From Bacteroidales bacterium (lineage in GTDB: Bacteria; Bacteroidota; Bacteroidia; Bacteroidales; F082): a stretch of DNA of 64,000 nucleotides. The stretch lies in the NCBI GenBank assembly GCA_016291135.1, contig JAEFAE010000002.1, positions 124,001-188,000 of the forward strand. The letters are read 5' to 3'. The notes below the pieces were generated by a model, which did not search any database, was not told the DNA's origin, and worked only from the letters and a program-made list of their open reading frames with translations. The first letter of the stretch is position 1. Each line of letters begins with the position of its first letter. A program made the translations under genes and the position numbers. Shown piece after piece: positions 45,119 through 53,624 of the stretch.

Positions 45119-45154
45119 ATAGAGACGTCCGATCGTGGCGTCTCTATTTTTTTT
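45119..45154 (+). terminator. Terminator after hydG, of the GAGACG hairpin type
   Basis: Stem ATAGAGACG/CGTCTCTAT (45119-45127 with 45139-45147) and a T-run. The T-run runs into the next gene's -7 box. Confidence 0.88.
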
Positions 45155-45161
45155 ATTTTTG
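45154..45161 (+). promoter_or_regulatory. -7 box TATTTTTG for the DPP-IV-like peptidase
   Basis: An exact match beginning at the last base of the preceding terminator T-run, 27 bp before the ATG. Confidence 0.55.
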
Positions 45162-45188
45162 TCCCAAATTCCAAAATCGATTGACATC

Positions 45189-47342
45189 ATGAGAAAAATC
45201 TGTTCATTCCTGTTTTTGGCGCTGGTGCTGGGCATGACCCTGTCTGCCACCGCCCAAGAAAAGAAATTCTTCACGCCCGCGGATGCTTCCTATAACAACC
45301 GCGCCCTCTATGCCCAACGTCCCAACCAGCTGAAGTGGGTGGGCGACCAGGACATCCTCATGCAGGTGCGTGGCAACGAGGTCATCACCATGGTCCCTGG
45401 CCAGAAGGATGAAGGCGTGTTCCTCACCCTCGACGAGCTCAACGGCTATGCCCAGAAGGCCGGCATCGACAGCCTCCGCCGCATCCCGCAACTCACCTGG
45501 CTCAACGCCTACCAAGCCTATTTCTATGCCCTGGGCAAGGATGGCATCACCCTGAACCAGCTCGACGTCAAGTCGCGTAAGATGACACAGTTCACCACCG
45601 TGCCTCAAGGTGCGGCGAACCAGACCGTCTCCGAACCTACGATGCGTGTTGCCTATACGGTGAAAAACAACCTCTTTGTAGCGGACGGTAACAAGCAGAT
45701 CCAGATCACCGACAACCCCGAGGGCGTGGTGGCCGGTCAGAGCGTGCACCGCAACGAATTCGCCATCAACGGCGGCATCTTCTGGTCGCCCGACGGCTCC
45801 CAGCTGGCCTACTACTCCATGGACGAGCGCATGGTCACCGACTATCCGCTGGTCGATATCACCGAGCGCATCGCCACCGCCAAGCCGATCAAATATCCCA
45901 TGGCGGGCATGACGTCCCATCAAGTGACGTTGCATGTCTATGACATGGCTACAGGCAAGGACCTTACCGTCAAGACGGGCGAGCCGGTGGAGCAGTACCT
46001 CACAGCCATCACCTGGAACCCCGACAACAAGCGCATCTACATCGGCGTCCTCAACCGCGAGCAGAACCACCTGCGCTTCAACGAATACAGTGCCGTCAAT
46101 GGCGAGCTACTGCAGACCATCTTCGAGGATCGCGACGAGCAGTATGTGGAGCCCCAGGGTCCCGCCTACTTCCTGCCGAACAACCCCGACCAGTTCATCT
46201 GGAAGGCCCAGCGCGACGGCTACTACCACCTCTATCTCTATACCATCAGCAAGCATCAGGTGCGTCAGCTCACCAAGGGCGACTTCGTCATCACCGACTT
46301 CAACGGCTTCTCCCGTGACGGCAGCAAGATCTACTACCGTTCCACCGAGGTCAGCCCGCTGGAACGTCACTGCTACATGATGGACATCAAGAGCGGCAAG
46401 GTCACCAAACTCACCAAGGAACACGGCACCCACGACGTGCTACCCTCCAAGAGCGGACGTTACTTCCTCGACTTCTACAGCAGCACCGATGTGCCGAACA
46501 ACGTGGACCTGCTCGACCGTAACGCCAAGTTCATGAGCCGTCTGCATGAGGCTGAGAACCCGCTCAAGGACTACAACATCGGCGAGACCACCCTCGGCAC
46601 GCTGAAGGCGGAGGACGGACAGACCCTCTATACCCGTCTCATCAAGCCCTATAACTTCGACTCCTCGAAGAAATACCCCGTCATCGTCTATGTGTATGGT
46701 GGCCCGCACGCCCAGCTCATCACCGACGACTGGACGGCCGGTGCAGGCATCTACCTCAACTACCTGGCCCAGGAAGGCTTCCTGGTCTTCACCCTCGACA
46801 ACCGTGGCTCCGCCGACCGTGGTGAGGCCTTCGAGCAGTGCATCCACCGCCAGTGCGGCCAGCTCGAGATGCGCGACCAGCTGGTGGGTATCGAATGGCT
46901 GAAGACCCTGCCCTACGTCGACGCCAACCGTATCGGCAGCGACGGCTGGAGCTATGGCGGCTTCATGTCCACTTCGCTCAAGATCAACCACCCCGAGGTG
47001 TTCAAGGTGAGCGTGGCGGGCGGCCCGGTGCTCGACTGGAAATACTATGAGATCATGTACGGCGAGCGTTACATGGATACCCCGCAGGAGAACCCCGAGG
47101 GCTACGAGCTGACCAGTCTCGAGAACAAGACCGACAAGCTGGAGGGCAAGCTATTGATGATCCATTGCACCACCGACCCCGTGGTGATGTGGCAGCACAG
47201 CCTGGTGTTTGTGGAGAACTGCATCCACAATGGCAAGCAGCTCGACTACTTTGTGTATCCCGGCCACGACCACAACGTATACGGCATGGATCGTGCGCAC
47301 CTGATCGCGAAGATCACGCAGTACTTTAAGGATAACCTGTAA
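45189..47342 (+). CDS. DPP-IV/S9-family serine peptidase (periplasmic)
   Basis: This 717-residue protein starts at ATG 45189 with a signal peptide ending SATAQ. The N-terminal 450 residues form the beta-propeller of S9B peptidases (repeats such as IFWSPDGSQLAYYSMDE and FNGFSRDGSKIYYRS). The C-terminal alpha/beta hydrolase has the nucleophile in GWSYGGF (Ser about 588), the Asp in CTTDPVVMW (about 661) and the His in GHDHNVYG (about 694). It would cleave dipeptides, Xaa-Pro type in the best-known members, from peptides in the periplasm. It has no T9SS domain. It forms a single-gene unit with its own promoter. Confidence 0.92.
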   Translation: MRKICSFLFLALVLGMTLSATAQEKKFFTPADASYNNRALYAQRPNQLKWVGDQDILMQVRGNEVITMVPGQKDEGVFLTLDELNGYAQKAGIDSLRRIPQLTWLNAYQAYFYALGKDGITLNQLDVKSRKMTQFTTVPQGAANQTVSEPTMRVAYTVKNNLFVADGNKQIQITDNPEGVVAGQSVHRNEFAINGGIFWSPDGSQLAYYSMDERMVTDYPLVDITERIATAKPIKYPMAGMTSHQVTLHVYDMATGKDLTVKTGEPVEQYLTAITWNPDNKRIYIGVLNREQNHLRFNEYSAVNGELLQTIFEDRDEQYVEPQGPAYFLPNNPDQFIWKAQRDGYYHLYLYTISKHQVRQLTKGDFVITDFNGFSRDGSKIYYRSTEVSPLERHCYMMDIKSGKVTKLTKEHGTHDVLPSKSGRYFLDFYSSTDVPNNVDLLDRNAKFMSRLHEAENPLKDYNIGETTLGTLKAEDGQTLYTRLIKPYNFDSSKKYPVIVYVYGGPHAQLITDDWTAGAGIYLNYLAQEGFLVFTLDNRGSADRGEAFEQCIHRQCGQLEMRDQLVGIEWLKTLPYVDANRIGSDGWSYGGFMSTSLKINHPEVFKVSVAGGPVLDWKYYEIMYGERYMDTPQENPEGYELTSLENKTDKLEGKLLMIHCTTDPVVMWQHSLVFVENCIHNGKQLDYFVYPGHDHNVYGMDRAHLIAKITQYFKDNL

Positions 47343-47353
47343 AGCTCGGCAGC

Positions 47354-47857
47354 TTATTTGGCAGCCTCAAGGCGAGCCTTGAGTGTCTTCTGGATGCCGT
47401 TGGAGGAGTACGTGGCTCCGCTGACGGCATCCACTTCTTTATTAAGCGCCTCTTCGACCGTCAGGCCGTTCCACGAGTTGATGAAACCCGCATCGGTGAC
47501 GCGTTTGAGGAAGTTGGGCGTCTCGTGGTTGTCGAGGAGGCGCACCTCGATGATCTTGCCGTCCAGCCCCAAGGCGATCTGTAGGGGCATGGGGCCGTTG
47601 AAGCCTTTGATGTCATCCATCATGGGAGAGGAGCACAGCACGCTGCCGATGATCTTGCCCGAGGCGTTCTTCACGGCATAGGTGGCCGTGTCGGTAAGTT
47701 CCACGTAGGCTGCTTTTGGGAAGGCGGCTTTGAGCTCGGTCAACGTCTCGACGGGAAGGTCCTTTTCGGTGGGTTTGTAGCGGTTGCATTGGGCAAACAG
47801 CACGGAGGTGGCGAGGATCAGGCCTGCCAATAGGAGGTGGGTGGTTTGTTTACGCAT
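47354..47857 (-). CDS. FMN-binding lipoprotein
   Basis: This 167-residue protein has a lipoprotein-type signal (lipobox FAQC, Cys about 24) and one FMN-binding domain ending in DAVSGATYSSNGIQKTL. SGATYSS is the flavinylation motif in which a Thr or Ser is esterified to FMN by ApbE-type enzymes, as in RnfG/NqrC. It may pass electrons in the periplasm. No Rnf or Nqr subunit and no ApbE are nearby. It is monocistronic with its own promoter. Confidence 0.87.
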   Translation of the reverse strand: MRKQTTHLLLAGLILATSVLFAQCNRYKPTEKDLPVETLTELKAAFPKAAYVELTDTATYAVKNASGKIIGSVLCSSPMMDDIKGFNGPMPLQIALGLDGKIIEVRLLDNHETPNFLKRVTDAGFINSWNGLTVEEALNKEVDAVSGATYSSNGIQKTLKARLEAAK

Positions 47858-47883
47858 TTTTTTATTCTTTTTGGTTTTTCGTG

Positions 47884-47891
47884 CAAAGATA
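47884..47891 (-). promoter_or_regulatory. -7 box TATCTTTG for the FMN-binding lipoprotein
   Basis: An exact match 26 bp before the start codon. It is divergent from the udk promoter 15 bp away. Confidence 0.68.
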
Positions 47892-47906
47892 CTCTTTTTT
47901 TATTTT

Positions 47907-47914
47907 TATCTTTG
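47907..47914 (+). promoter_or_regulatory. -7 box TATCTTTG for udk
   Basis: An exact match 20 bp before the udk ATG at 47935. Confidence 0.68.
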
Positions 47915-47934
47915 TGCATCAAAAAAACCATAGC

Positions 47935-48537
47935 ATGTTAATCATTGGTATTGCTGGTGGTTCAGGTTCAGGAAAGACCACCGTCGTCAAAGAGCTGGTC
48001 AAACAGCTCCCAAACAATTCAGTATCCGTTATTTCCCAAGACGCTTATTATTACGATAACGGGCATCTCTCGCCGGAAGAGAAGCTGCACATCAACTTCG
48101 ACCATCCCGATGCCATCGAATGGCCTTTGATGATCGAGCACCTCGACCGCCTGAAGAGAGGGGAGACCATCCCGATGCCCATCTACACCTACGTCACCTG
48201 CGCCCGTTCGGAGGAGGTGGTCCATGTGGAGCCCACCGAGGTGATCATCGTGGAGGGCATCCTGGTGCTGAACAACGAGGAGCTGCGCAAACGCATGGAC
48301 ATCAAGGTGTTTGTGGATACCGACAGTGACGAGCGTCTGATGCGTATCATCCATCGCGACATTGCCGAACGTGGCCGTACCTGGGAGGCGGTGCTGCGTC
48401 ACTACCAGACCTTCGTGAAGCCCATGCACCTGCAGTTCATCGAGCCCACGAAGCGCTATGCCGACATCATCCTGCCGCAGGGTTCAAGCCCCGTGGTGGT
48501 GGATATCCTGGCTTCAAGGATCAAGATGAGCCTGTAA
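47935..48537 (+). CDS. udk: Uridine kinase
   Basis: This 200-residue P-loop kinase phosphorylates uridine and cytidine in pyrimidine salvage. Walker A is GGSGSGKTT (residues 8-16). The substrate segment is SQDAYYYD, followed by NFDHPDAIEWPLM, YTYVTCAR and VIIVEGILVL. I start at ATG 47935 because the longer frame begins upstream of the promoter. The length is typical. It is convergent with the sialidase gene (2-bp gap). Confidence 0.95.
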   Translation: MLIIGIAGGSGSGKTTVVKELVKQLPNNSVSVISQDAYYYDNGHLSPEEKLHINFDHPDAIEWPLMIEHLDRLKRGETIPMPIYTYVTCARSEEVVHVEPTEVIIVEGILVLNNEELRKRMDIKVFVDTDSDERLMRIIHRDIAERGRTWEAVLRHYQTFVKPMHLQFIEPTKRYADIILPQGSSPVVVDILASRIKMSL

Positions 48538-48539
48538 TC

Positions 48540-51077
48540 CTATTGTTTTATGAACTTTCCTGCTTTCCTGTGGCCACGGGTGTCGAGGGCTTCCACGAAA
48601 TAGAGGCCTGATGCCCAGCTGGACACATCGATGGCGCATTCGCCGCCGTTCACCGGGATTGAACGGACGAGTTGGCCGTTGGCGTTGTACACATGGAGGA
48701 GGTGGCTGTCCCCAGCTTCGATGAAAAGGGTGGAGGACGCGGGGATGGGATGGATCTTCAGCGTCTCGAGGGAGCTGGCCGTCTCGTCGACGGAGGTTGG
48801 GTCGAAATGGTCGCCACCGTCAGTGAGCCAATCCAGGCTGAAGTTATAGAACACGGTCGAATAGCCGGAAGCCCCCGCATAGGCCTCTTCGACGTACAGG
48901 CCGATGGTGCCGTCGGGCAGGATGCAGAGCGAGGAGTAGGCCGAGCTATAAGGCACGATGCACTTGCGGATGGGCCAGGTCCCGCCTTCGTCGTAGCTCA
49001 CATACACCGACACGTCGGTGCGTTGGTTGCCGTAGGGTACCGAATGCAGCAAACGGTTCCGGTCGTGGCCTTGGTTGACGCAAGTGTAGCGGATCATGTC
49101 GCCGTTGCAGGCGGGTGCCGTGATGTCGTTCCAGGTGGAGGTGGAGGGCTGCCAGGTCTCGCCACCGTCTTCGGAGACATTATACCATCGGTGGCCGGCA
49201 TGGCGGATGCTCATCAGGATGCGGCCGTCTTCGAGTTCGGTGACCTTGGCCTCGTCGCCCGAGGAGGAGGCACGCTCTGAGACATGCCAGGTCTGTCCGT
49301 TGTCGTCGGAGTAGACGGCGTGGTTGTAGAGCACCTGTGCCGTAGTCTCCCGGATGGCAGCCACAAAAATGATGCGTCCCGTGGAGGTGCGCAAGCCATT
49401 GCCCGAGCCAAAGAAAGAGGCCCGCCAAGTGCGTTGTTCAGGGACGATGCAGTTGTCGCCGAAAATATAGTCGGTGATGTCTTCGGGCGCTGTCCAGGTC
49501 TGTCCGTTGTCGTAGCTCTTGGCGATGTAGGTGCGGATGGGGTTCGACGGGGTGGAGTACCACAGGCCGGGACCGCCCACGAAGCCGGCGATGAGGCCGT
49601 TGTCGTCGTTGCTCCAAGCCAGGGCGCAGTCGCCGAAGCCATGGTTGACGCCGGTGCCCTGGGCGAGGGTGAGCGGCTCGCTCCAGCTATGGCCGCCGTC
49701 GGTGCTGCGGTTGCATACGATGTCGATGTCCTCGGGGAGGTCGCCTTCGTTGTATTTGCGTTTGTCGGTCATCGTCACGATGGAGCCGTCCTTGGCAGTA
49801 ATCACCGCCGGGATGCGGTAGTTGGCCGAGTTGTAGTCGCCAGGCTGGTACAGCAAGGTGTGGGCCAGGATGATCTCACGGCTTCCCGCGGGCGAAGGGT
49901 TGGCGACTTGGTAGGTCTCTTCGGCGGTGGTGATCTCTTTGAGCGAGGCGTCGATGACATGACCTTCCGTGGCGTTGGACGACACATGGGCGGTGATCCA
50001 CAGGTAGTTGACCCCCGACTGGAGGCTGCCCTCGAGTGGGCAAACGAGGTCACCTGCCGCCGCGTCCACCCTGCCCAGCAGGGTGGTGCCTTCGAGGGTG
50101 CGGCCGTCGAAGGCGTTGACAAGTCCCGTAGAATAGACGCTGATGCCTTCCAAATCGTCCGGGTCGGTGGTGCCTTCCAGGTTCAGCAGCAGCGACTGGA
50201 GTACCGCCATGGCGTTGTCGCCACCATAGCTTACCGCTGCCTTGAGCAGCACGTCGTTTGGGTTGCCCCTGCCCGTCAGACGGGTGTCTTGCGTCAGGGT
50301 GACACCCAAGATCTCCGCGCCGCCAAAGGTGAAGTTCATCAGATCGGCATCGTGGCCGTGACCCGAGAGATCCGGCAGTTTGTTGTCTTCGACCGTCGAA
50401 GCTGCCAAGTCGTACGCCGCCACCAGATGCTCGCGCATCGAAGTGGTCAGCTCGTCGAGGGCGCTGTGGTTCAGGTCGACCCCCATCTCTTCTGCCGTGA
50501 GCGCTTTGTCGTAGAAGCGCACGTTGCCGAACGACCCATTGCAGTAGTAGGCGGGGTTGCCGCCGTTGTTGCCAGCGCCGATGAACACGTCGTGCGTGTT
50601 GGCGACCGCCCAGCTGTTCACCGCTGCTACCCAGCTGCTGTTGGTCGTGCCGTTGTGATAGATGCGGATCTCGTTGTTCGGACGGTCCACCACCAGGGCG
50701 ATGTGCATCCATTGGCCGGCGGGCACGGTGACTCCGGTGTAGACGGAGAGGGCATGGCCGGAGGTGGCGGTGGGGGTGTTCAGTCCCAACGACTGTCCAG
50801 CGTTGCCGGTCCCGAAAAACTCATAGCCTGTCCGCTCATTGCCCGCCGAGGTGACCGCCATGTCGCGCTTGCACACATAGCGAGGCGTGCTGGTATAAGT
50901 CTCGTTGCGCACCCATCCTGTCAAGGTGAAGCTCTGGTCGGCGGCGATGTTGAAGTCGTCATGGTTCGGAATGCGCATGTATTGGTCGGTTCCGTTGAAG
51001 GTGATGAAATGGGCCGGTTGGGCCAAGGCCAGCGTGCATAAGGATGCCAGGGCAAAGAGCAGGAGGTGCTTTTTCAT
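48540..51077 (-). CDS. T9SS-secreted exo-sialidase with N-terminal LamG-like domain
   Basis: This 845-residue protein starts at ATG 51077 with a signal peptide ending LALAQ. It has a LamG/concanavalin-like carbohydrate-binding domain (about 20-200), a sialidase-associated beta domain (about 230-380), and a six-bladed sialidase domain (about 400-745). The last shows the YRIP motif near 421 and five Asp boxes (STDGGHSW, SYDNGQTW, SDDNGQTW, SEDGGETW, SYDEGGTW). A T9SS type A sorting domain ends the protein (KIHPIPASSTLFIEA...KAGKFIKQ). It would release terminal sialic acid from host glycans at the cell surface. The lipoprotein gene 22 bp upstream is probably cotranscribed. Confidence 0.93.
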   Translation of the reverse strand: MKKHLLLFALASLCTLALAQPAHFITFNGTDQYMRIPNHDDFNIAADQSFTLTGWVRNETYTSTPRYVCKRDMAVTSAGNERTGYEFFGTGNAGQSLGLNTPTATSGHALSVYTGVTVPAGQWMHIALVVDRPNNEIRIYHNGTTNSSWVAAVNSWAVANTHDVFIGAGNNGGNPAYYCNGSFGNVRFYDKALTAEEMGVDLNHSALDELTTSMREHLVAAYDLAASTVEDNKLPDLSGHGHDADLMNFTFGGAEILGVTLTQDTRLTGRGNPNDVLLKAAVSYGGDNAMAVLQSLLLNLEGTTDPDDLEGISVYSTGLVNAFDGRTLEGTTLLGRVDAAAGDLVCPLEGSLQSGVNYLWITAHVSSNATEGHVIDASLKEITTAEETYQVANPSPAGSREIILAHTLLYQPGDYNSANYRIPAVITAKDGSIVTMTDKRKYNEGDLPEDIDIVCNRSTDGGHSWSEPLTLAQGTGVNHGFGDCALAWSNDDNGLIAGFVGGPGLWYSTPSNPIRTYIAKSYDNGQTWTAPEDITDYIFGDNCIVPEQRTWRASFFGSGNGLRTSTGRIIFVAAIRETTAQVLYNHAVYSDDNGQTWHVSERASSSGDEAKVTELEDGRILMSIRHAGHRWYNVSEDGGETWQPSTSTWNDITAPACNGDMIRYTCVNQGHDRNRLLHSVPYGNQRTDVSVYVSYDEGGTWPIRKCIVPYSSAYSSLCILPDGTIGLYVEEAYAGASGYSTVFYNFSLDWLTDGGDHFDPTSVDETASSLETLKIHPIPASSTLFIEAGDSHLLHVYNANGQLVRSIPVNGGECAIDVSSWASGLYFVEALDTRGHRKAGKFIKQ

Positions 51078-51099
51078 TTTTCGGATCGGTTTGGAGTGT

Positions 51100-51924
51100 T
51101 TATTCAAAATAGGCCTGTCCTTCCGGAGTGAGATAGGGTTTTATTTCGCTGTACGACAACAAGCAGTGCGGCCGTCCGGTACAACGGTCGGCGATCTCAT
51201 GCTCGCTGTAGTTGAAATCCACTCCGCCGTAGAGAAGACAAGGCTCTTTCACCTGGGGAAGCCAGAATCCGCGCTCCTCCAAGTCGTCGGGGTCGAAGAA
51301 CAGGAGATCCCAGAAGTCATCATTCGGGTAGATCTCCTTGAAGTACTGATCGAGCAGGGCGTTCATCACGAGCATTTCCAGCGACTCATCCGTTTTGATC
51401 ATCTGATAAGAGAAGGCCTTTCCGGTGTTGCGGTCGAAGGTACGGTAGAAAAGCTCTACCGCCGCCCGGGGGGAGCTGTACGCTTCATAGAAGGTCTCGA
51501 AACTGTAGGTGACATAGCGGTCGGTAGTATCCAGCATCTTTACGGTATAGCCCATGTCGAATCCTTCCGGATCTTCGTCGAGGCCGGGGTCCAACGAGTA
51601 GTTCTTGTAATGATTCACCAAGGCTTTCAAATCCCGAGGATCGCCATCGTACTCATCTCCGAAGTTGGAGGCGATCCACTGGCAGATGCTGTCGCGGAGG
51701 GCTTGGTTTTCGGTGACGGGAATGTCAATCTCGCATTGGAACGAGCCGCGTATCTCGTAGGTGTCTTCGCCTTCGCCTTCGGTGCCGTACAGGCGGTCGT
51801 CTTGCACGTTGTAGGTCTCCACGGTGAAGGAATCCTGCTTGGGTTCAGGTTTATTGTTTTGTTTGTTGTTGCCGCAGCCGACGAGCATTGCGAGGGCGGC
51901 AAGGAAGAGGAGGGTTTTTTTCAT
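51100..51924 (-). CDS. DUF3298/RsiV-like lipoprotein
   Basis: This 274-residue protein starts at ATG 51924 with a lipoprotein signal (lipobox LVGC). The fold pattern, an N-terminal beta/alpha segment and then YVTYSFETFYEAYSSPRA followed by an extended C-terminal half with FYRTFDRNTGKAFSYQMI, matches DUF3298/DUF4163-type domains known from RsiV, a lysozyme-binding anti-sigma factor. There is no transmembrane anti-sigma part here, so it is a stand-alone periplasmic or outer-membrane domain. It lies upstream of the sialidase gene on the same strand. The function is inferred only at family level. Confidence 0.75.
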   Translation of the reverse strand: MKKTLLFLAALAMLVGCGNNKQNNKPEPKQDSFTVETYNVQDDRLYGTEGEGEDTYEIRGSFQCEIDIPVTENQALRDSICQWIASNFGDEYDGDPRDLKALVNHYKNYSLDPGLDEDPEGFDMGYTVKMLDTTDRYVTYSFETFYEAYSSPRAAVELFYRTFDRNTGKAFSYQMIKTDESLEMLVMNALLDQYFKEIYPNDDFWDLLFFDPDDLEERGFWLPQVKEPCLLYGGVDFNYSEHEIADRCTGRPHCLLSYSEIKPYLTPEGQAYFE

Positions 51925-51946
51925 GGTTGAAAGGAATTTGTACTCG

Positions 51947-51954
51947 CAAAGATA
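51947..51954 (-). promoter_or_regulatory. -7 box TATCTTTG for the lipoprotein-sialidase operon
   Basis: An exact match 22 bp before the lipoprotein start codon. Confidence 0.68.
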
Positions 51955-52059
51955 CTGTTTTTCATGGATCTTCACTACAACTTCCTCGGGTATTTGTCAA
52001 GTGGTTTTAGGCAGGAGGCTCTTTCCACACTACGGACCTTGGCCTTCCTGACACTCTGG

Positions 52060-52260
52060 CTAAGGCTTGTATAAGGTTTTCTTGATGCGGGAGGTGATGG
52101 TCTCCTCATAGTTGGCGGGACGAAAGTGCATCTTCACGTCGCGGTCCACCACATAGCTGCAAACAACCCGCCGCAATAGTTTAACATGCTCCAGACCCGC
52201 GTAGGCTTTCTTCAGATGAGCGGTGTTTTCAACCGCAGGTTGTTTGAAATATATTGACAT
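52060..52260 (-). CDS. Small hypothetical protein at the island edge
   Basis: A 66-residue open frame (MSIYFKQPAVENTAHLKKAY...RIKKTLYKP), basic, with no signal peptide and no family I recognise. It lies in otherwise empty AT-rich DNA between the lipoprotein operon and hicAB, and could be a gene fragment. The reading frame is protein-like in composition, but evidence for expression is absent. Confidence 0.35.
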   Translation of the reverse strand: MSIYFKQPAVENTAHLKKAYAGLEHVKLLRRVVCSYVVDRDVKMHFRPANYEETITSRIKKTLYKP

Positions 52261-52332
52261 CAAACCAAAGGGTATCGGCGACCTGTGAGTTTAAAAAAAT
52301 ATATTAAATAGTTGAAACAAATGAAATAATAT

Positions 52333-52340
52333 TATATTTG
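52333..52340 (+). promoter_or_regulatory. -7 box TATATTTG with -33 TTG for the first hicAB
   Basis: An exact -7 match with TTG at 52312-52314 (18-bp gap). GAGTTT and AAACTC half-sites lie on either side and may form an antitoxin operator. Confidence 0.6.
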
Positions 52341-52444
52341 CAGGTTAAAACTCAAACTTGTGAAAAAATGAATGGAACAACTTTTTTCTTGCATGGTAAT
52401 ATCCAAACGACTACTTTTGCAAAACCAATTATTCCCGATGCCTT

Positions 52445-52633
52445 ATGAAGACGACGGAACTGATCAGAAGGCTCAAAGCAGCGGGGTGTTGGTTTTTGGA
52501 AGAGGGAACGAATCACAGCTGGTGGTGGAGCCCTATCACGAATCGGAAATTCCAGGTTCCGAGGCATGCGGCTCACGACATCGGCTGGAACCTCTTAAAA
52601 GACATTGAAAGACAATCTGGGGTCAAATTTTAA
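52445..52633 (+). CDS. hicA: HicA-family mRNA interferase toxin
   Basis: This 62-residue toxin has the dsRBD-like HicA fold. MKTTELIRRLKAAGCW is the first strand and helix, His24 in GTNHSWWWSP is the catalytic residue, and FQVPRHAAHD then an amphipathic helix complete the domain. It cleaves mRNA when free of its antitoxin. The antitoxin gene follows 18 bp downstream. An upstream in-frame extension is not needed. Confidence 0.9.
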   Translation: MKTTELIRRLKAAGCWFLEEGTNHSWWWSPITNRKFQVPRHAAHDIGWNLLKDIERQSGVKF

Positions 52634-52636
52634 CCT

Positions 52637-52644
52637 AAAGGAGA
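52637..52644 (+). promoter_or_regulatory. Shine-Dalgarno (AAAGGAGA) for the first hicB
   Basis: AAAGGAG with 7-8 nt to ATG 52652, just after the hicA stop. It is unusual for this genome. Confidence 0.65.
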
Positions 52645-52651
52645 AAGCAAT

Positions 52652-53038
52652 ATGAAGACAACAGTAATCATTGAGATGAACAGCGATGGCAGTTACACAG
52701 CCGTACCACAACATGATTTTGAAATTGGTTTTTTTGGCGAAGGCAAAACGGTAGAGAAAGCCATCGCAGATCTCAACAACTCGCTCTTGGAAGCCAGAAA
52801 ACACCTTCCGGACCTTCCTGATATGGAGTGGGATCTCCGATTCGACACGGCCAGCTTTCTTCAGTACTTCAGCGACCGGATGAGTCTCGCAGGGTTACAA
52901 ACCATCACGGGGATTAATCGTAAACAGTTGAGCCATTATGTAACAGGACACAGTCGTCCTTCAGCAGCCACCGTTCGAAAAATACAGGCTGGAATCGACC
53001 GATTTTCGCAACAATTAAGTCAGGTTTGCTTGATTTAA
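52652..53038 (+). CDS. hicB: HicB-family antitoxin with C-terminal HTH
   Basis: This 128-residue antitoxin has an N-terminal partial RNase-H-like HicB domain (about 1-60; IIEMNSDGSYTAVP, FFGEGKTVEKAIADLNNSL) that blocks HicA. A C-terminal helix-turn-helix follows (about 75-120; FSDRMSLAGLQTITGINRKQLSHYVTGHSRPS), which should bind the operon promoter. The pair forms a type II toxin-antitoxin module with the preceding hicA. Confidence 0.9.
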   Translation: MKTTVIIEMNSDGSYTAVPQHDFEIGFFGEGKTVEKAIADLNNSLLEARKHLPDLPDMEWDLRFDTASFLQYFSDRMSLAGLQTITGINRKQLSHYVTGHSRPSAATVRKIQAGIDRFSQQLSQVCLI

Positions 53039-53048
53039 GAACCTCAAA

Positions 53049-53327
53049 CTATCTCTTCTTCATCCGCTCCCGCTGTTGCTCCAAATGTCGGTACTGAGCG
53101 CCGCGTCTAACTTGCTCCGGATTGAAAACGGTATAAACCTCCATGCCTTTCATTGTCTTATCGAGCACTTCTTTTCGATGAGTAAAGTATTTTTCCTCGT
53201 CATATTTTTCGATATTGCTCTTGCGCAACCGCATGTGTCCGTCCCGCCTGATTTCATAGCCCAGAAAATTGATATAGAAGTTACTGTTGCCCTCGCCTTT
53301 GCCCCAGAAGAACGGGAAATGGATATT
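53049..53327 (-). pseudogene. 3' remnant of a reverse-transcriptase gene
   Basis: A 92-codon open frame bounded upstream by TAG at 53328-53330 and with no plausible start. It translates to a C-terminal RT-like piece: FPFFWGKGEGNSNFYINF, then FLGYEIRRDGHMRLRKSNIEKY, the motif-7 block of bacterial RTs (group II intron, retron, DGR and defence types), and a basic tail ending RERMKKR. The catalytic YxDD region is absent. It is probably what remains of a mobile or defence RT next to tRNA-Gln. The RT identification rests on the FLGY block only. Confidence 0.55.
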
Positions 53328-53427
53328 CTATTAGAAAAAACAGCAAAATATTATTCGGGATGATCAATGTAGGAAAAACAAGGCGTTTTTGTTCATTTGG
53401 TGGACAAATGGTGGACGCGGAGGGCAT

Positions 53428-53465
53428 AAAAAAAGTATCAACCTGTTGATTATCAGATTGATACT
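53428..53465 (-). terminator. Terminator of tRNA-Gln
   Basis: Stem AGTATCAA/TTGATACT (53434-53441 with 53458-53465) with inner pairing, followed by T7 on the minus strand. Confidence 0.8.
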
Positions 53466-53477
53466 GAATATTTTGAG

Positions 53478-53550
53478 TTGCCCAACCAGGGTTCGAACCT
53501 GGACTTTACTGATCCAGAGTCAGTCGTGTTGCCAATTACACCATTGGGCA
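53478..53550 (-). tRNA. tRNA-Gln(CUG)
   Basis: A 73-nt cloverleaf. The acceptor stem TGCCCAA pairs with TTGGGCA, the anticodon stem ACTGA/TCAGT encloses loop CTCTGGA (anticodon CTG), and the T-arm is GGTTCGAACC. The U1-A72 pair is typical of tRNA-Gln. It is a substrate for the GlnRS at 57441-59183 and potentially for GatDE. Confidence 0.95.
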
Positions 53551-53573
53551 ATCATTGCGACTGCAAAAATACA

Positions 53574-53581
53574 CTTTTTTT
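53574..53581 (-). promoter_or_regulatory. -7 box TATTTTTG for tRNA-Gln
   Basis: An exact match 23 bp before the mature 5' end, the same placement as for tRNA-Leu. Confidence 0.65.
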
Positions 53582-53624
53582 ATTTTATGCAAGGAAAAAA
53601 AAGAGTTTTTTTTGTTGCCATGGT

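Noticed and set aside
53281-53427. A 49-codon minus-strand frame upstream of the RT remnant as further RT sequence
   Set aside because: The translation shows no RT motif and is in another frame; it cannot be distinguished from random open sequence.
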